Positions 1 to 6,687 of a stretch of DNA of 17,188 bases are shown here, piece by piece. The translations under genes were made by a program, and so were the position numbers. Below the pieces are notes generated by a model. That model did no database searches. It saw nothing but the letters and a program-made list of their open reading frames with translations, and was not told where the DNA came from. Source of the DNA: Solirubrobacteraceae bacterium (GTDB lineage: Bacteria > Actinomycetota > Thermoleophilia > Solirubrobacterales > Solirubrobacteraceae); NCBI GenBank assembly GCA_017882405.1, contig JADGPO010000017.1, positions 1 to 17,188 of the forward strand. The letters are read 5' to 3'. Numbering within the stretch: position 1 is the stretch's first letter; each line of letters opens with the position of its first letter.

Positions 1-847
1 GCCCTCGCGGGCAGTCCCGCCCAGGCGGCAACGGGCTCGATTCCCAGGCGGCGCGTTCGCAACGCTGAGCGCCGTCTCCGTCTGGCAAACCCGCCGCGCT
101 TCTGCTACCCGCGTAATCGCTGCCGTCGTGCTGACAACGCGAGATGTTCGCAGTTGACGAGGAACTGGCCCGTCATCGGCGTGGCTCTCAGCTCAGTGTC
201 GGTCCTCGGCGGAGCGGAAGCACCGAACGACCGGTTTGGTGCCGCCGGTGCTGTCGCTGCGGAACGAGGCCAGCACACCGGCCCGCGGTCCGGCCTACTG
301 TCGCATCGCCACGGGCATGCGGCAGTCGCGATCAAGGCGGCCGGTGGCATGCTTGCTCAGTCCGCCGAAACCGGCCGCCCGCGAACGCCGCAGCGATCAG
401 CAGAGCCCGCGACGACACTGACGCCAGCATGGTTCCGAGGAGGGTGGCGTGGAGACGCCTCCTTTTCGCGGATACCGGGTCTCTGCTCGGCTGTGGTGTC
501 GTTGTGCGATGTGCCGTCTCCGCCGGGCGGATCTTTGTGGCACCGTCCCTGCGGACTACGTCGCGTGATCCTGACCGAGCGTAGCGAGGTCGGTGGCGAA
601 AGCCAGCGCCAGCCGGCGGTCTTCATCGCGCGGATCGCCACCGACGCTCGCGACGATCCCCTTTCCTCGCTGCTGTCGTTTCCTGTTGAAGGAATGGGCC
701 CGCAATAGCTCGGTGCGCGCACGCGACCGTTGGTGGGCGAGGCGCTGACCGCTCGCCGGCCGGATCATTGCGGTCAGGTCGGGATGCCTCGGGGTGTCAG
801 GCGTCGGGACCAGCAGGCCCTGGGCTCATCGGGAACGCTGGGCCCGC
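1..847. other. Left-edge stretch with no supportable gene
   Basis: I read all six frames. Open stretches exist, the longest about 180 codons on the plus strand, but they are rich in Arg, Pro, Ala and Ser, show no recognisable motif and have no good ribosome-binding site. They look like chance frames in GC-rich DNA. A minus-strand frame stays open to the left edge from about position 130, but nothing in it is recognisable. The stretch probably belongs to the decayed integrative element, since it lies downstream of that element's winged-helix gene. No second copy of the tRNA-Leu 3' end was seen here, so the far end of the element is not placed. Confidence 0.5.
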
Positions 848-1792
848 TCAGTGTCGACGCCACCGGCGCCGGGGCTTCTCGTCGTCGACGCCGAGGAGTT
901 CGCGGATGAGCCGCTCGCGCTGCGCGGCAGCTTCGGCTGGCTCGGGCTGCGGCGTCGGTACTGACGGGCGCACGCTCGATTGTGACGGTTCTGGTGCGGA
1001 CGCCGGCGAAACGGGTTCGGCGCGGATCGGCTGGAGATCCGCGCCGCCCTGTATCGGGGGTGGGCTTCGGCTTGTCGACCGTCGGCTCGGGGGCGGTGGG
1101 GGGGGCGATGATCTGCTCGGCGGTGGTTTGCATGACCGCGGCGAATGCTGAGCCGGTCAGCCCGACCTTCTTCGCCAGGCGGGTGATCCAGTGGGCGACG
1201 GAAGGGCTTGCGCGGTCGTATCTGACGCCGATGTAGCGTCCGGACCAGATCGCGTCGCGCCAGCCTTCGAGGATCATTCGCTGGCGATCCTCGCGCCGGC
1301 CGCCGCTCTCGGCGATCACCGCACCGGGTGCCTGTGAGGGTTCGAGCCAGACCGCGAGGTCGGGTAGCTGCTCGGTGGACCCGCGCTCGCAGCGCATGGG
1401 GACGGCCCAGCGTTCGCGGTCGAGCGCGAGCTCGCGCGCGGATTTCCACACTGGGCCGCGGTGCTCAGCTCGGGCTGCTGACCATCCGACCAGGACGCCA
1501 TGCGCGATCGTCGTCGGTGCGGGCGGGGACTTGACGGCCCGCACGCCACCGAGCCCGGCGCCCTGGATGCCGGCAGCGGTCAGCCAGGCCACGGAGCCCT
1601 CGCCCAACACCCACGGCGCTCTGGCCAGCCACCCGGCCGCCTCGAGCTTGGCGACATGCCGGCGGACCACTCGTTGATCGAGATCCAGCCCCGCCTGCAC
1701 CGCTGGAACTGACATGACTCCGCCAGCCGTCCGATGAACGTCCCGACCCGCAGACTCCCGGGACCCTGAACAACCTGCCTGCTCACCACCAC
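848..1792 (-). pseudogene. Replication-relaxation-like winged-helix protein, two frame breaks
   Basis: Three pieces on the minus strand form one protein of about 314 residues. It begins at a run of GTG codons (1792-1784) just after a G-rich ribosome-binding site. The first frame (GTFIGRLAE) must shift near 1718 to reach MSVPAVQAGLDLDQRVVRRH, which together make a plausible winged helix; one base appears to be missing. The second frame runs through a PDLAVWL...AVIAESGGR block, resembling the nuclease-like half of replication-relaxation proteins, to KPKPTP near 1060. There one extra G in a G run forces a return to the first frame, giving a charged tail (QRERLIRELLG) that stops at 848. The family assignment rests on pattern only. 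The breaks may be real decay or indel errors at G runs. Confidence 0.55.
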
Positions 1793-1981
1793 CCCCTCAT
1801 CTCATACTGCCGTCACCCGACCGCCGTCCGCCCCGCCCACATCAACACCGAACCCCCCAAGAGGTCCGGGCGTGCCGCTGATCCCAGTGATGGCGGGGCG
1901 GACGGCGGTCGCCGGTGGTCCGCAAACCCAACCGCGCAATTCCGGGGATCGCGGACCGGCTATCGGACCACGCGCGAACGG
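1793..1981. other. Intergenic region rich in dyad symmetry
   Basis: This gap lies between the small ORF ending at 1982 and the winged-helix gene starting at 1792, both on the minus strand. It holds a perfect 20-bp inverted repeat (1818-1837 and 1892-1911) and two overlapping shorter ones: GGTCCGC at 1917-1923 with GCGGACC at 1951-1957, and TGGTCCG at 1916-1922 with CGGACCA at 1964-1970. It likely carries the promoter or control region of the winged-helix gene. No clear -35/-10 pair was found. Confidence 0.45.
1818..1911. repeat. Perfect 20-bp inverted repeat, 54-nt spacer
   Basis: The left arm is 1818-1837 and the right arm 1892-1911; they are exact reverse complements and very GC-rich (GGCGGGGCGGACGGCGGTCG in the right arm). 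The match stops abruptly on both sides. A stem with a 54-base loop and no T run is not a standard terminator. It may be a protein-binding or replication-related structure of the mobile element, or paired operators for the gene starting at 1792. Confidence 0.75.
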
Positions 1982-2302
1982 TCATTGCTGCTGTCCGCGC
2001 GTGTCGGGTGACTCGCGGAGCAACACGTCGGCGATCTCGTGCATCACGACGGCGAGGTCGCGGTACTGCCACGCGACGTTGTACATCAGTCGCCCCTCCA
2101 TCGCGATGCCCAGCCGCTGGACAGCGCGATCGAACTCCGCCCAGAGCGCTGGCGGGCCTGGCCGGTTGCCGCCGGGTCGCAATTCGTGGGAGAGCGCCAT
2201 GCGGCGGCGGCCCGGGAGCGGACTCCACTCAAACCCTTGGGTCTGAGCGGCCTTCAGGAGCCATGCCGTTTGGCGCTCGCAGGCTTGCGCGAGCGCGCAC
2301 AC
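1982..2302 (-). CDS. Small mobile-element protein of unknown function (probably 5'-truncated)
   Basis: The frame reads as a real soluble protein: a helix-like segment (ACERQTAWLLKAAQTQGFEW), a basic linker (PLPGRRRMALSHELRPGG), and a second block (LWAEFDRAVQRLGIAMEG ... VAWQYRDLAVVMHEIADVLL) ending at 1982. I do not recognise the family. The start is uncertain. GTG at 2302 and ATG at 2200 both lack a good ribosome-binding site, while protein-like sequence (ENAPPDSGFPSRV) continues upstream of 2302 to about 2338, where the integrase fragment loses sense. That suggests the original 5' end was lost and the remainder was joined to the integrase by a deletion. Confidence 0.45.
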   Translation of the reverse strand: MCALAQACERQTAWLLKAAQTQGFEWSPLPGRRRMALSHELRPGGNRPGPPALWAEFDRAVQRLGIAMEGRLMYNVAWQYRDLAVVMHEIADVLLRESPDTRGQQQ

Positions 2303-2958
2303 GCGCGACGGAAAGCCGGAGTCGGGCGGCGCGTTCTCGCCTCGACCGCCGAGTTGAGGCAGACCACGAGCGTCCCCAGTGCGTTGTCGACCGTCTTCGC
2401 TGCCAGCACGCCTGCCTCCACCTCATCGGCAAGCGCGGCGACAAACTCACGTATCGCGTCAACCGACAGCTCGCCGAGCGGCCGACCGCCGAAAGCGGGC
2501 AAGAGCCGCTTTCGCCCAGCGATCTCGTACCCCGACCAGGTTCCGGGGTCGAGGTACGGACGCCGGCGATAGAGCCACCGCTCCCAGTAGTCGTCGAAGG
2601 TCTGTGTCGTGTGCCGTACCTCCCCGCGCTCGATCTGCTCAATCAGCCGACGCCGAGCATCCCGCGCAGCGCGCTCGCTCGCAAAGCCGCGCTTCGTCGT
2701 CTGCGTGCTGTCGCTGCGGCGATACATGAACCGCCAGCGCGTGCCCTCGGCCGTCCGGTAGGCGTACACGCCGCCGCTGCGCCCATGGCGGGCGGTATCG
2801 GCCCGGCGGGCGTCGGGGGAAACCTCGGCGAGTGCCTCGTCAAAAGCCCGCGCCGCGTTCTCGGTCGCAAACCGCCGAGCACGACGTCGCCCTGAGGCGT
2901 CGCGCCAGCGCACCTCCCAGCCGCCTCGATAAGAGCTCGCGCTCACGCGTACGTCCAT
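2254..2958 (-). pseudogene. int: Tyrosine integrase, truncated: no catalytic domain
   Basis: The start is ATG at 2958 (MDVRVSASSYRGGWEVRWRD), chosen because the frame upstream runs into the tRNA. Two tandem arm-binding (AP2-like) modules can be seen, about residues 4-46 and 64-114 (GVYAYRTAEGTRWRFMYRR...). A core-binding SAM-like domain follows at about 117-210 (TFDDYWERWLYRRRPYLDPGTWSGYE ... LVVCLNSAVE). After SAVE, near 2338, the frame becomes an Arg-rich tail and stops at 2254. The catalytic domain with the R...HxxR...Y residues, normally some 170 residues more, is absent from all frames. A complete phage or ICE integrase of this type is about 380-420 residues; this has 234. It cannot catalyse recombination as read. 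Confidence 0.85.
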
Positions 2959-3027
2959 CCCGTTGTCACGAAGGCCAGGTGGACGTACAAGATGGACGTA
3001 TTTGCCACATGACAACAGTACGTCCAC
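2949..3027. repeat. Four copies of a 10-bp motif (TGGACGTAC) upstream of int
   Basis: The copies are GTACGTCCAT at 2949-2958, GTGGACGTAC at 2979-2988, ATGGACGTAT at 2992-3001 and GTACGTCCAC at 3018-3027. The outer two face one way and the inner two the other, forming nested dyads. A second inverted pair, GTTGTCA at 2962-2968 and TGACAAC at 3010-3016, lies inside. The first copy overlaps the integrase start codon. These are good candidates for integrase arm-type sites, excisionase sites or repressor operators controlling int. Confidence 0.7.
2987..3015 (-). promoter_or_regulatory. Possible int promoter
   Basis: On the minus strand TTGTCA (3015-3010) is followed after 17 bases by TCTTGT (2992-2987), a weak match to a vegetative promoter ahead of the integrase start at 2958. 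Motif copies overlap the spacer and the -10 region, so a protein bound there would block transcription. The -10 match is poor. Confidence 0.3.
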
Positions 3028-3064
3028 CGCCGCACGGAAGAAACGTGTGCCATGAAAGCATGAA

Positions 3065-3089
3065 GAAAGCCCCGACTTGCGGGGCTTTC
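3065..3089 (-). terminator. Hairpin terminator after tRNA-Leu
   Basis: A perfect 9-bp stem (GAAAGCCCC / GGGGCTTTC) with a 7-base loop begins 4 bases beyond the tRNA 3' end. On the minus strand it is followed by TTCATGCTTTC, a weak T-rich tail. It would end the tRNA transcript and insulate the integrase from the tRNA promoter. Confidence 0.75.
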
Positions 3090-3093
3090 CCAA

Positions 3094-3179
<86 letters not shown>

Positions 3180-3189
3180 GTGGGCGGGA

Positions 3190-3195
3190 AGTATA
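3190..3195 (-). promoter_or_regulatory. -10 element of tRNA-Leu
   Basis: TATACT on the minus strand lies 10 bases upstream of the mature tRNA 5' end, a near-perfect -10 hexamer. The matching -35 region (around 3213-3220) is a poor TTGACA match. Confidence 0.6.
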
Positions 3196-3253
3196 GCCGT
3201 GGAGATGGGCCGGAGAATCGGTCGATGAGCGGGGGATTCTGCCCGCTTCGACG

Positions 3254-3282
3254 TTGAGTCCGTCCGTCGACCGCGCTATGTT
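3254..3282 (+). promoter_or_regulatory. lexA promoter
   Basis: TTGAGT (3254-3259) and TATGTT (3277-3282) are separated by 17 bases, a good sigma-70-type promoter. It predicts a start of transcription near 3289, inside the SOS box, so LexA would repress its own gene. Confidence 0.65.
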
Positions 3283-3283
3283 C

Positions 3284-3299
3284 TCGAACACACGTTCGA
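3284..3299 (+). promoter_or_regulatory. SOS box (LexA operator)
   Basis: TCGAACACACGTTCGA contains the actinobacterial/Bacillus-type LexA box CGAAC-N4-GTTCG as a perfect dyad (CGAAC/GTTCG). It lies just downstream of the -10 hexamer and 43 bases before the lexA start codon, the expected place for autorepression. Confidence 0.93.
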
Positions 3300-3341
3300 C
3301 GGCCGGCCTCACGGGGTCGACCCGTTCAAGGAGTTGATCGT

Positions 3342-3953
3342 ATGGACCTCACCAAGCGACAGCAGGAGATCTTCGACTTCATCAAGCGCTACTCGGCCAA
3401 GTACGGGTATCCGCCGACGGTGCGCGACATCGGCAAGGCGGTCGGCCTGGCGTCCTCGTCGACGGTGCATGCCCATCTGGCCAACCTCGAGCGGATCGGT
3501 CTGCTGCGGCGCGATCCGACCAAGCCGCGGGCAATCGAGCTGCTCGACCGGGCGGCCGCCGGGGTGCGGGGGTTCGTCAACCCCGGGCTGCCACTGGTCG
3601 GTCACGTGGCCGCGGGTGAGCCGCTGGTGGCCGAGGAGAACATCGAGGAGTACATCCAGACGCCGTCGTTCGCCGGGGGAGAGGACGGCGAGTATCTATT
3701 GCGCGTTCGCGGTGAGTCGATGAAGGACGTGGGCATCCTCGAGGGCGATCTGGTGGTGGTGCGCCCGCAGGAGACGGCCAGCGATGGCGACATCGTCGTC
3801 GCCCTGGTCGGCGAGGAGGCCACCGTCAAGCGGTTCTTCCAGGAGTCCGATCACGTGCGGCTGCAGCCGGAGAACGCCTCGATGGAGCCGATTCGCAGCC
3901 GGGACGTGCGGGTGCTCGGGCGCGTCGTCGGCCTGATGAGGAACATCTCATGA
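3342..3953 (+). CDS. lexA: LexA repressor
   Basis: This is the SOS-response repressor. It binds SOS boxes as a dimer and cleaves itself when RecA-ssDNA filaments form. The protein has 203 residues, normal length. Residues 1-65 are the winged helix (LTKRQQEIFDFIKRY ... PPTVRDIGKAVGLASSSTVHAHLANLERIGLL). The cleavage bond is Ala91-Gly92 (HVAAGEP). The peptidase S24 domain carries Ser126 (GESMKD) and Lys163 (ATVKRFF), so all self-cleavage residues are intact. AAGGAG (3328-3333), eight bases before ATG, fixes the start. Its own promoter and SOS box lie immediately upstream. The stop overlaps the next gene's start (ATGA), implying co-translation. Confidence 0.97.
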   Translation: MDLTKRQQEIFDFIKRYSAKYGYPPTVRDIGKAVGLASSSTVHAHLANLERIGLLRRDPTKPRAIELLDRAAAGVRGFVNPGLPLVGHVAAGEPLVAEENIEEYIQTPSFAGGEDGEYLLRVRGESMKDVGILEGDLVVVRPQETASDGDIVVALVGEEATVKRFFQESDHVRLQPENASMEPIRSRDVRVLGRVVGLMRNIS

Positions 3954-4198
3954 GCGCCGTGGCCCTCGACCGGCCGGGGGCGCACCGTCTACAAATCGGC
4001 GAGTCGGCGCCGTCGCTGTTTGACGACTTGGGCGGCGAGCCCACCCTGGACGAGTTGCTGTCCGGGGCGTGGGAGGGGCTCGCCGCCCATCAACACGTTG
4101 CCTGCCCGGTGTGCGGCGGTGACATGACGCCCGAATACGGCGCGCATGCACGGCCGATCGGGGGTCGATGCCGGAGCTGTGACGCGCAGCTGGGCTAG
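3950..4198 (+). CDS. Small zinc-ribbon protein coupled to lexA
   Basis: The gene encodes an 82-residue protein. Residues 20-47 form an acidic segment (PSLFDDLGGEPTLDELLSGAWEGL). It is followed by a two-knuckle zinc ribbon: Cys52-x2-Cys55 (CPVCGG) and Cys74-x2-Cys77 (CRSC). There is no signal peptide or membrane segment. The start overlaps the lexA stop by four bases, with GAGGAA at 3938-3943 inside lexA as its ribosome-binding site, so it should be made only when lexA is translated and be DNA-damage inducible. I know of no assigned function. A protein- or nucleic-acid-binding role would suit a zinc ribbon. Confidence 0.8.
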   Translation: MSAVALDRPGAHRLQIGESAPSLFDDLGGEPTLDELLSGAWEGLAAHQHVACPVCGGDMTPEYGAHARPIGGRCRSCDAQLG

Positions 4199-4200
4199 TG

Positions 4201-4217
4201 CCCCGACACCGGCGGGG
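4201..4217. terminator. Possible shared hairpin between convergent genes
   Basis: CCCCG (4201-4205) and CGGGG (4213-4217) form a 5-bp stem with a 7-base loop in the 21-bp gap between the convergent zinc-ribbon and SDR genes. There is no T run, so termination is only suggested by position. Confidence 0.3.
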
Positions 4218-4219
4218 GG

Positions 4220-5206
4220 TCAGACGTTGCGCAGCAGGCCCTCGCTGCGGGCCCACTGGACCGTGCGCAGCAGGGTTTCGCGCGGCGGGGAGTAGCTCAG
4301 GCCGAGCTCGCGCTCGGCGCGCGAGCCGTCGTAGCGGTGGCCGTGCAACAGGGTGCGGACCATCTCGCGGCAGACCGGCGGTTGGCGGCCGAGCAGGCGA
4401 AAGCCGGTCTCGGCGACGGCTCCGCCGGCCGTGGCGAGGAAGCGGGGCACCAGGCGGGGTCGGCGCTGGACGCCCGCAACCTCGGCGGCCAGGCTGAGCG
4501 CCTCGACGATCGTCAGCCGGATGCCGCTGAGCAGGTAGCGCTCCCCGGCGACGCCGCGCTCGGCGGCCAGCAGGTGGCCCTCGACGCAGTCGCCGATGTC
4601 GACCAAGCTGACGTGCGTGTTGACGAACACCTTCAGCCGGCCGTCGAGGAACGCCAGCAGGAAGCGCCCGGTGCCGCTGGCTCGACCGGGGCCCTGCACC
4701 GACGACGGGTTGACGCACACCACGTCCTGGTCAAGCTCGCGGGCGGCGGCCAGGGCGGCGCGCTCGCCCTCGGTCTTGGTGCGCTCGTAGGTCGACAGAT
4801 ACCAACCCCGGTGGGCAGTCCATTCGGTCGCGATCGTGCCGCCCGGCTCGCCGATCGTGGCCGCCGAGGAGGTGTGGACCAGCCGCGGCAGGCCGGCGGC
4901 CTTCGCGGCGCGCACAGCGGCCACCGCCCCGTCGACATTCACCCGTCTCATCCGCTCCGGGTCGGCAACGCACAGGGCATTTACTCCGGCGAGATGAAAG
5001 GCGATCGAGCAGGCCTGCATGCCCTCGGCGAGAGCTTGCTCGTCGTAGGCCTCTCCGCGGCGCACCTCCACCTCGCGGGCGGCGAGCGCCCGGGCGGCCG
5101 CCTCGGAGCGGGCCAGGGCCACCACCTCGTCCCCGCGCTCCTGCAGTCGCTCGACGAGCGCTTTGCCGATCACGCCGGTCGCGCCGGTCACGAATACCCG
5201 CGCCAT
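4220..5206 (-). CDS. NAD(P)-dependent epimerase/reductase of the extended SDR family, HpnA-like
   Basis: The 328-residue protein has the extended short-chain dehydrogenase layout. The Rossmann motif GATGVIG is at residues 8-14, the catalytic region HTSSAATIG at 111-119, and the YxxxK pair is Tyr140/Lys144 (YERTK). A NPSSVQGPG block and a VSLVDIGDCVEGHLLA substrate-side segment follow. The pattern is closest to hopanoid-associated sugar epimerase HpnA and dihydroflavonol-4-reductase-type enzymes. The exact substrate is not readable. ATG at 5206 was chosen because the Rossmann strand starts there, 2 bp after the pgsA stop. It is the last gene of the lipid run and probably co-transcribed; a hopanoid or glycolipid role is inference. 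Confidence 0.85.
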   Translation of the reverse strand: MARVFVTGATGVIGKALVERLQERGDEVVALARSEAAARALAAREVEVRRGEAYDEQALAEGMQACSIAFHLAGVNALCVADPERMRRVNVDGAVAAVRAAKAAGLPRLVHTSSAATIGEPGGTIATEWTAHRGWYLSTYERTKTEGERAALAAARELDQDVVCVNPSSVQGPGRASGTGRFLLAFLDGRLKVFVNTHVSLVDIGDCVEGHLLAAERGVAGERYLLSGIRLTIVEALSLAAEVAGVQRRPRLVPRFLATAGGAVAETGFRLLGRQPPVCREMVRTLLHGHRYDGSRAERELGLSYSPPRETLLRTVQWARSEGLLRNV

Positions 5207-5208
5207 CG

Positions 5209-5829
5209 TCAGGTTCGCAACGCGTCGGTGGAGCGGATCAGGTAATCGATGCCCGACCAGGCGGTGGCCAGCGCCGCCAGTACCAGCACCCACTGGTCCA
5301 GGTAGGCGCCGGCGAAGCTGACATCGGGCCGGAGCATCGCCAGCGCCAGGGCCGCGAACTGCAGGGTGGCCTTCCAGCGGCCCAGCGACGAGGTCGCCAT
5401 GTGCACGCCGCCCGCCTCCACCGCCGCCCTCAGGCCGAGGATCATGAACTCGCGGGTGATGATCACCAGCGCGACCCAGGGGGAGGCGCGGTGCACCGCC
5501 ACCAGGGCGATCAGCGCCGTGGCGACGAGCAGCTTGTCGGCCGTGGTGTCCAGGAACGAGCCGAGCTTGGTGGTCACGCCCCACCGCCGCGCCAAGCGGC
5601 CGTCGAACCAGTCGGTGGCCGCTGCCACCAGGAACACGGCCGCCGCGATCCCGTAGGCGTGTCCGAGGACCAGCGCCATGATCGGAGCCGCGGCCACGAT
5701 CCTCAGGCTGGTTCCCACCGCGAGCGCGCGAGACGAACGCCAAGCGGGCAGCGACCCTACCTCCGCGCCGGAGGAGGTTACCTCACGATCACCCGGGGAA
5801 CTGGTCGGCCTCGGCGTCGCGGCTGACAC
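5209..5829 (-). CDS. pgsA: CDP-diacylglycerol–glycerol-3-phosphate 3-phosphatidyltransferase
   Basis: This integral membrane enzyme makes phosphatidylglycerol phosphate from CDP-diacylglycerol and glycerol-3-phosphate. The 206-residue protein contains the complete CDP-alcohol phosphatidyltransferase motif D-x2-DG-x2-AR-x8-G-x3-D-x3-D: Asp73, Asp76, Gly77, Ala80, Arg81, Gly90, Asp94, Asp98. Several hydrophobic segments follow, such as LLVATALIALVAV and WVALVIITREFMILGL, plus a C-terminal one. The first 30 residues are polar and unlike a PgsA start, so the true start could lie downstream of the GTG at 5829. It sits between plsC (3 bp) and the SDR gene (2 bp). A related CDP-alcohol transferase such as phosphatidylinositol-phosphate synthase is less likely. 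Confidence 0.88.
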   Translation of the reverse strand: MSAATPRPTSSPGDREVTSSGAEVGSLPAWRSSRALAVGTSLRIVAAAPIMALVLGHAYGIAAAVFLVAAATDWFDGRLARRWGVTTKLGSFLDTTADKLLVATALIALVAVHRASPWVALVIITREFMILGLRAAVEAGGVHMATSSLGRWKATLQFAALALAMLRPDVSFAGAYLDQWVLVLAALATAWSGIDYLIRSTDALRT

Positions 5830-5832
5830 CAG

Positions 5833-6687
5833 CTACCGGGTGCCGGACTTGCGAGCCCGCCGGTAGGGGGACGTCGACGGACGCCCGTCACCGTTCTCGA
5901 AGAACGTCTGGACGCGCTCGATCAGGGCCGCGGTGTCGTCGGAGGGCTGGATCGGCTCGCCGAAGGAGACATCGATCCGACCGCGCGAGGAGATCAGCTT
6001 TCCCTGCAGCCGCTTGGGCCACATCCGGCCCGGCGGCATCACCGCGGCCGTACCGGTGACGCGGATCGGCACGATCGCCAGGTGGTGAGCCGAGGCCAGG
6101 ACGGCGGCACCGCGCCGCACCCGGCCGGGGGCACCCGCGCGCGAGCGCGTGCCCTCGGGGTACAGCAGGAGGTTCCACCCCTGGTCCAGCAGCTTGTCGA
6201 GGTGGCTCGAGCCGTTCTTGGCCACGCCGCCGCCGCCGCCCATGCGCTCAATCGGGACGGTGTTGAAGATCAGCGAGACGATGGAGGCCACGACGCGGTT
6301 GCGGTAGAAGTAGTCGGCGGCCGCGGCGACGGCGGTGCGCTTGCGCAGGCTACGCGGCAGGGCCGACAGGATCACCGGGGTGTCCAGGTGGCTGGCGTGG
6401 TTGGCGACGAGGATCACCGGGCCCTTCAGCGCCGACAGCTTCTCGCGGCCCGTCGCCCGTCGTCGGGCGTACATGTCCATCAGCGGGTTCAGGACGAAGG
6501 CCATGAAGCTCTCGCGAGCCACGCCCGCCAGCCAGGAGCGCGCCCAGGACTTGTCCAGGGCCGCGGCGGCGCTGCGCAGCGCAGGCCTGCGCTTCGAGGA
6601 CCCGGTCAGCACGTCGACGATGCGGCGCTGGAGCGAGCGTTGGCGGCGAAACGGCAACACTGCCCGACGTACCCGTTTACGTAACAA
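5833..6687 (-). CDS. plsC: 1-acyl-sn-glycerol-3-phosphate acyltransferase family protein
   Basis: PlsC-type enzymes transfer an acyl chain to lysophosphatidate at the inner face of the membrane. The HX4D catalytic box is NHASHLD with His97 and Asp102. The substrate-binding blocks are FNTVPIER (141-148) and YPEGTRS (176-182), followed by the late block IVPIRVTGT. At 284 residues it is slightly longer than typical because of a basic N-terminal extension of about 60 residues. The listed start is TTG at 6687, overlapping the patatin gene by 11 bp, with no clear ribosome-binding site, so the start is uncertain. It lies 3 bp before pgsA in the same operon. Acyl donor and exact acceptor are unknown. 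Confidence 0.9.
   Translation of the reverse strand: MLRKRVRRAVLPFRRQRSLQRRIVDVLTGSSKRRPALRSAAAALDKSWARSWLAGVARESFMAFVLNPLMDMYARRRATGREKLSALKGPVILVANHASHLDTPVILSALPRSLRKRTAVAAAADYFYRNRVVASIVSLIFNTVPIERMGGGGGVAKNGSSHLDKLLDQGWNLLLYPEGTRSRAGAPGRVRRGAAVLASAHHLAIVPIRVTGTAAVMPPGRMWPKRLQGKLISSRGRIDVSFGEPIQPSDDTAALIERVQTFFENGDGRPSTSPYRRARKSGTR

Noticed and set aside
25..60. A T-arm-like sequence (GGGCTCGATTCCC) that might be a tRNA 3' end or attachment site
   Set aside because: No anticodon arm, D arm or matching acceptor strand can be built around it, and it does not match the tRNA-Leu 3' end well enough for an att repeat.
154..708. A 184-codon plus-strand frame near the left edge
   Set aside because: No domain, poor start context, and amino-acid usage like random GC-rich sequence. 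Overlapping frames are equally open.
5207..5743. Extension of the SDR frame upstream into pgsA
   Set aside because: It overlaps the correct pgsA frame with its complete CDP-alcohol transferase motif, and the SDR Rossmann motif begins just after ATG 5206.
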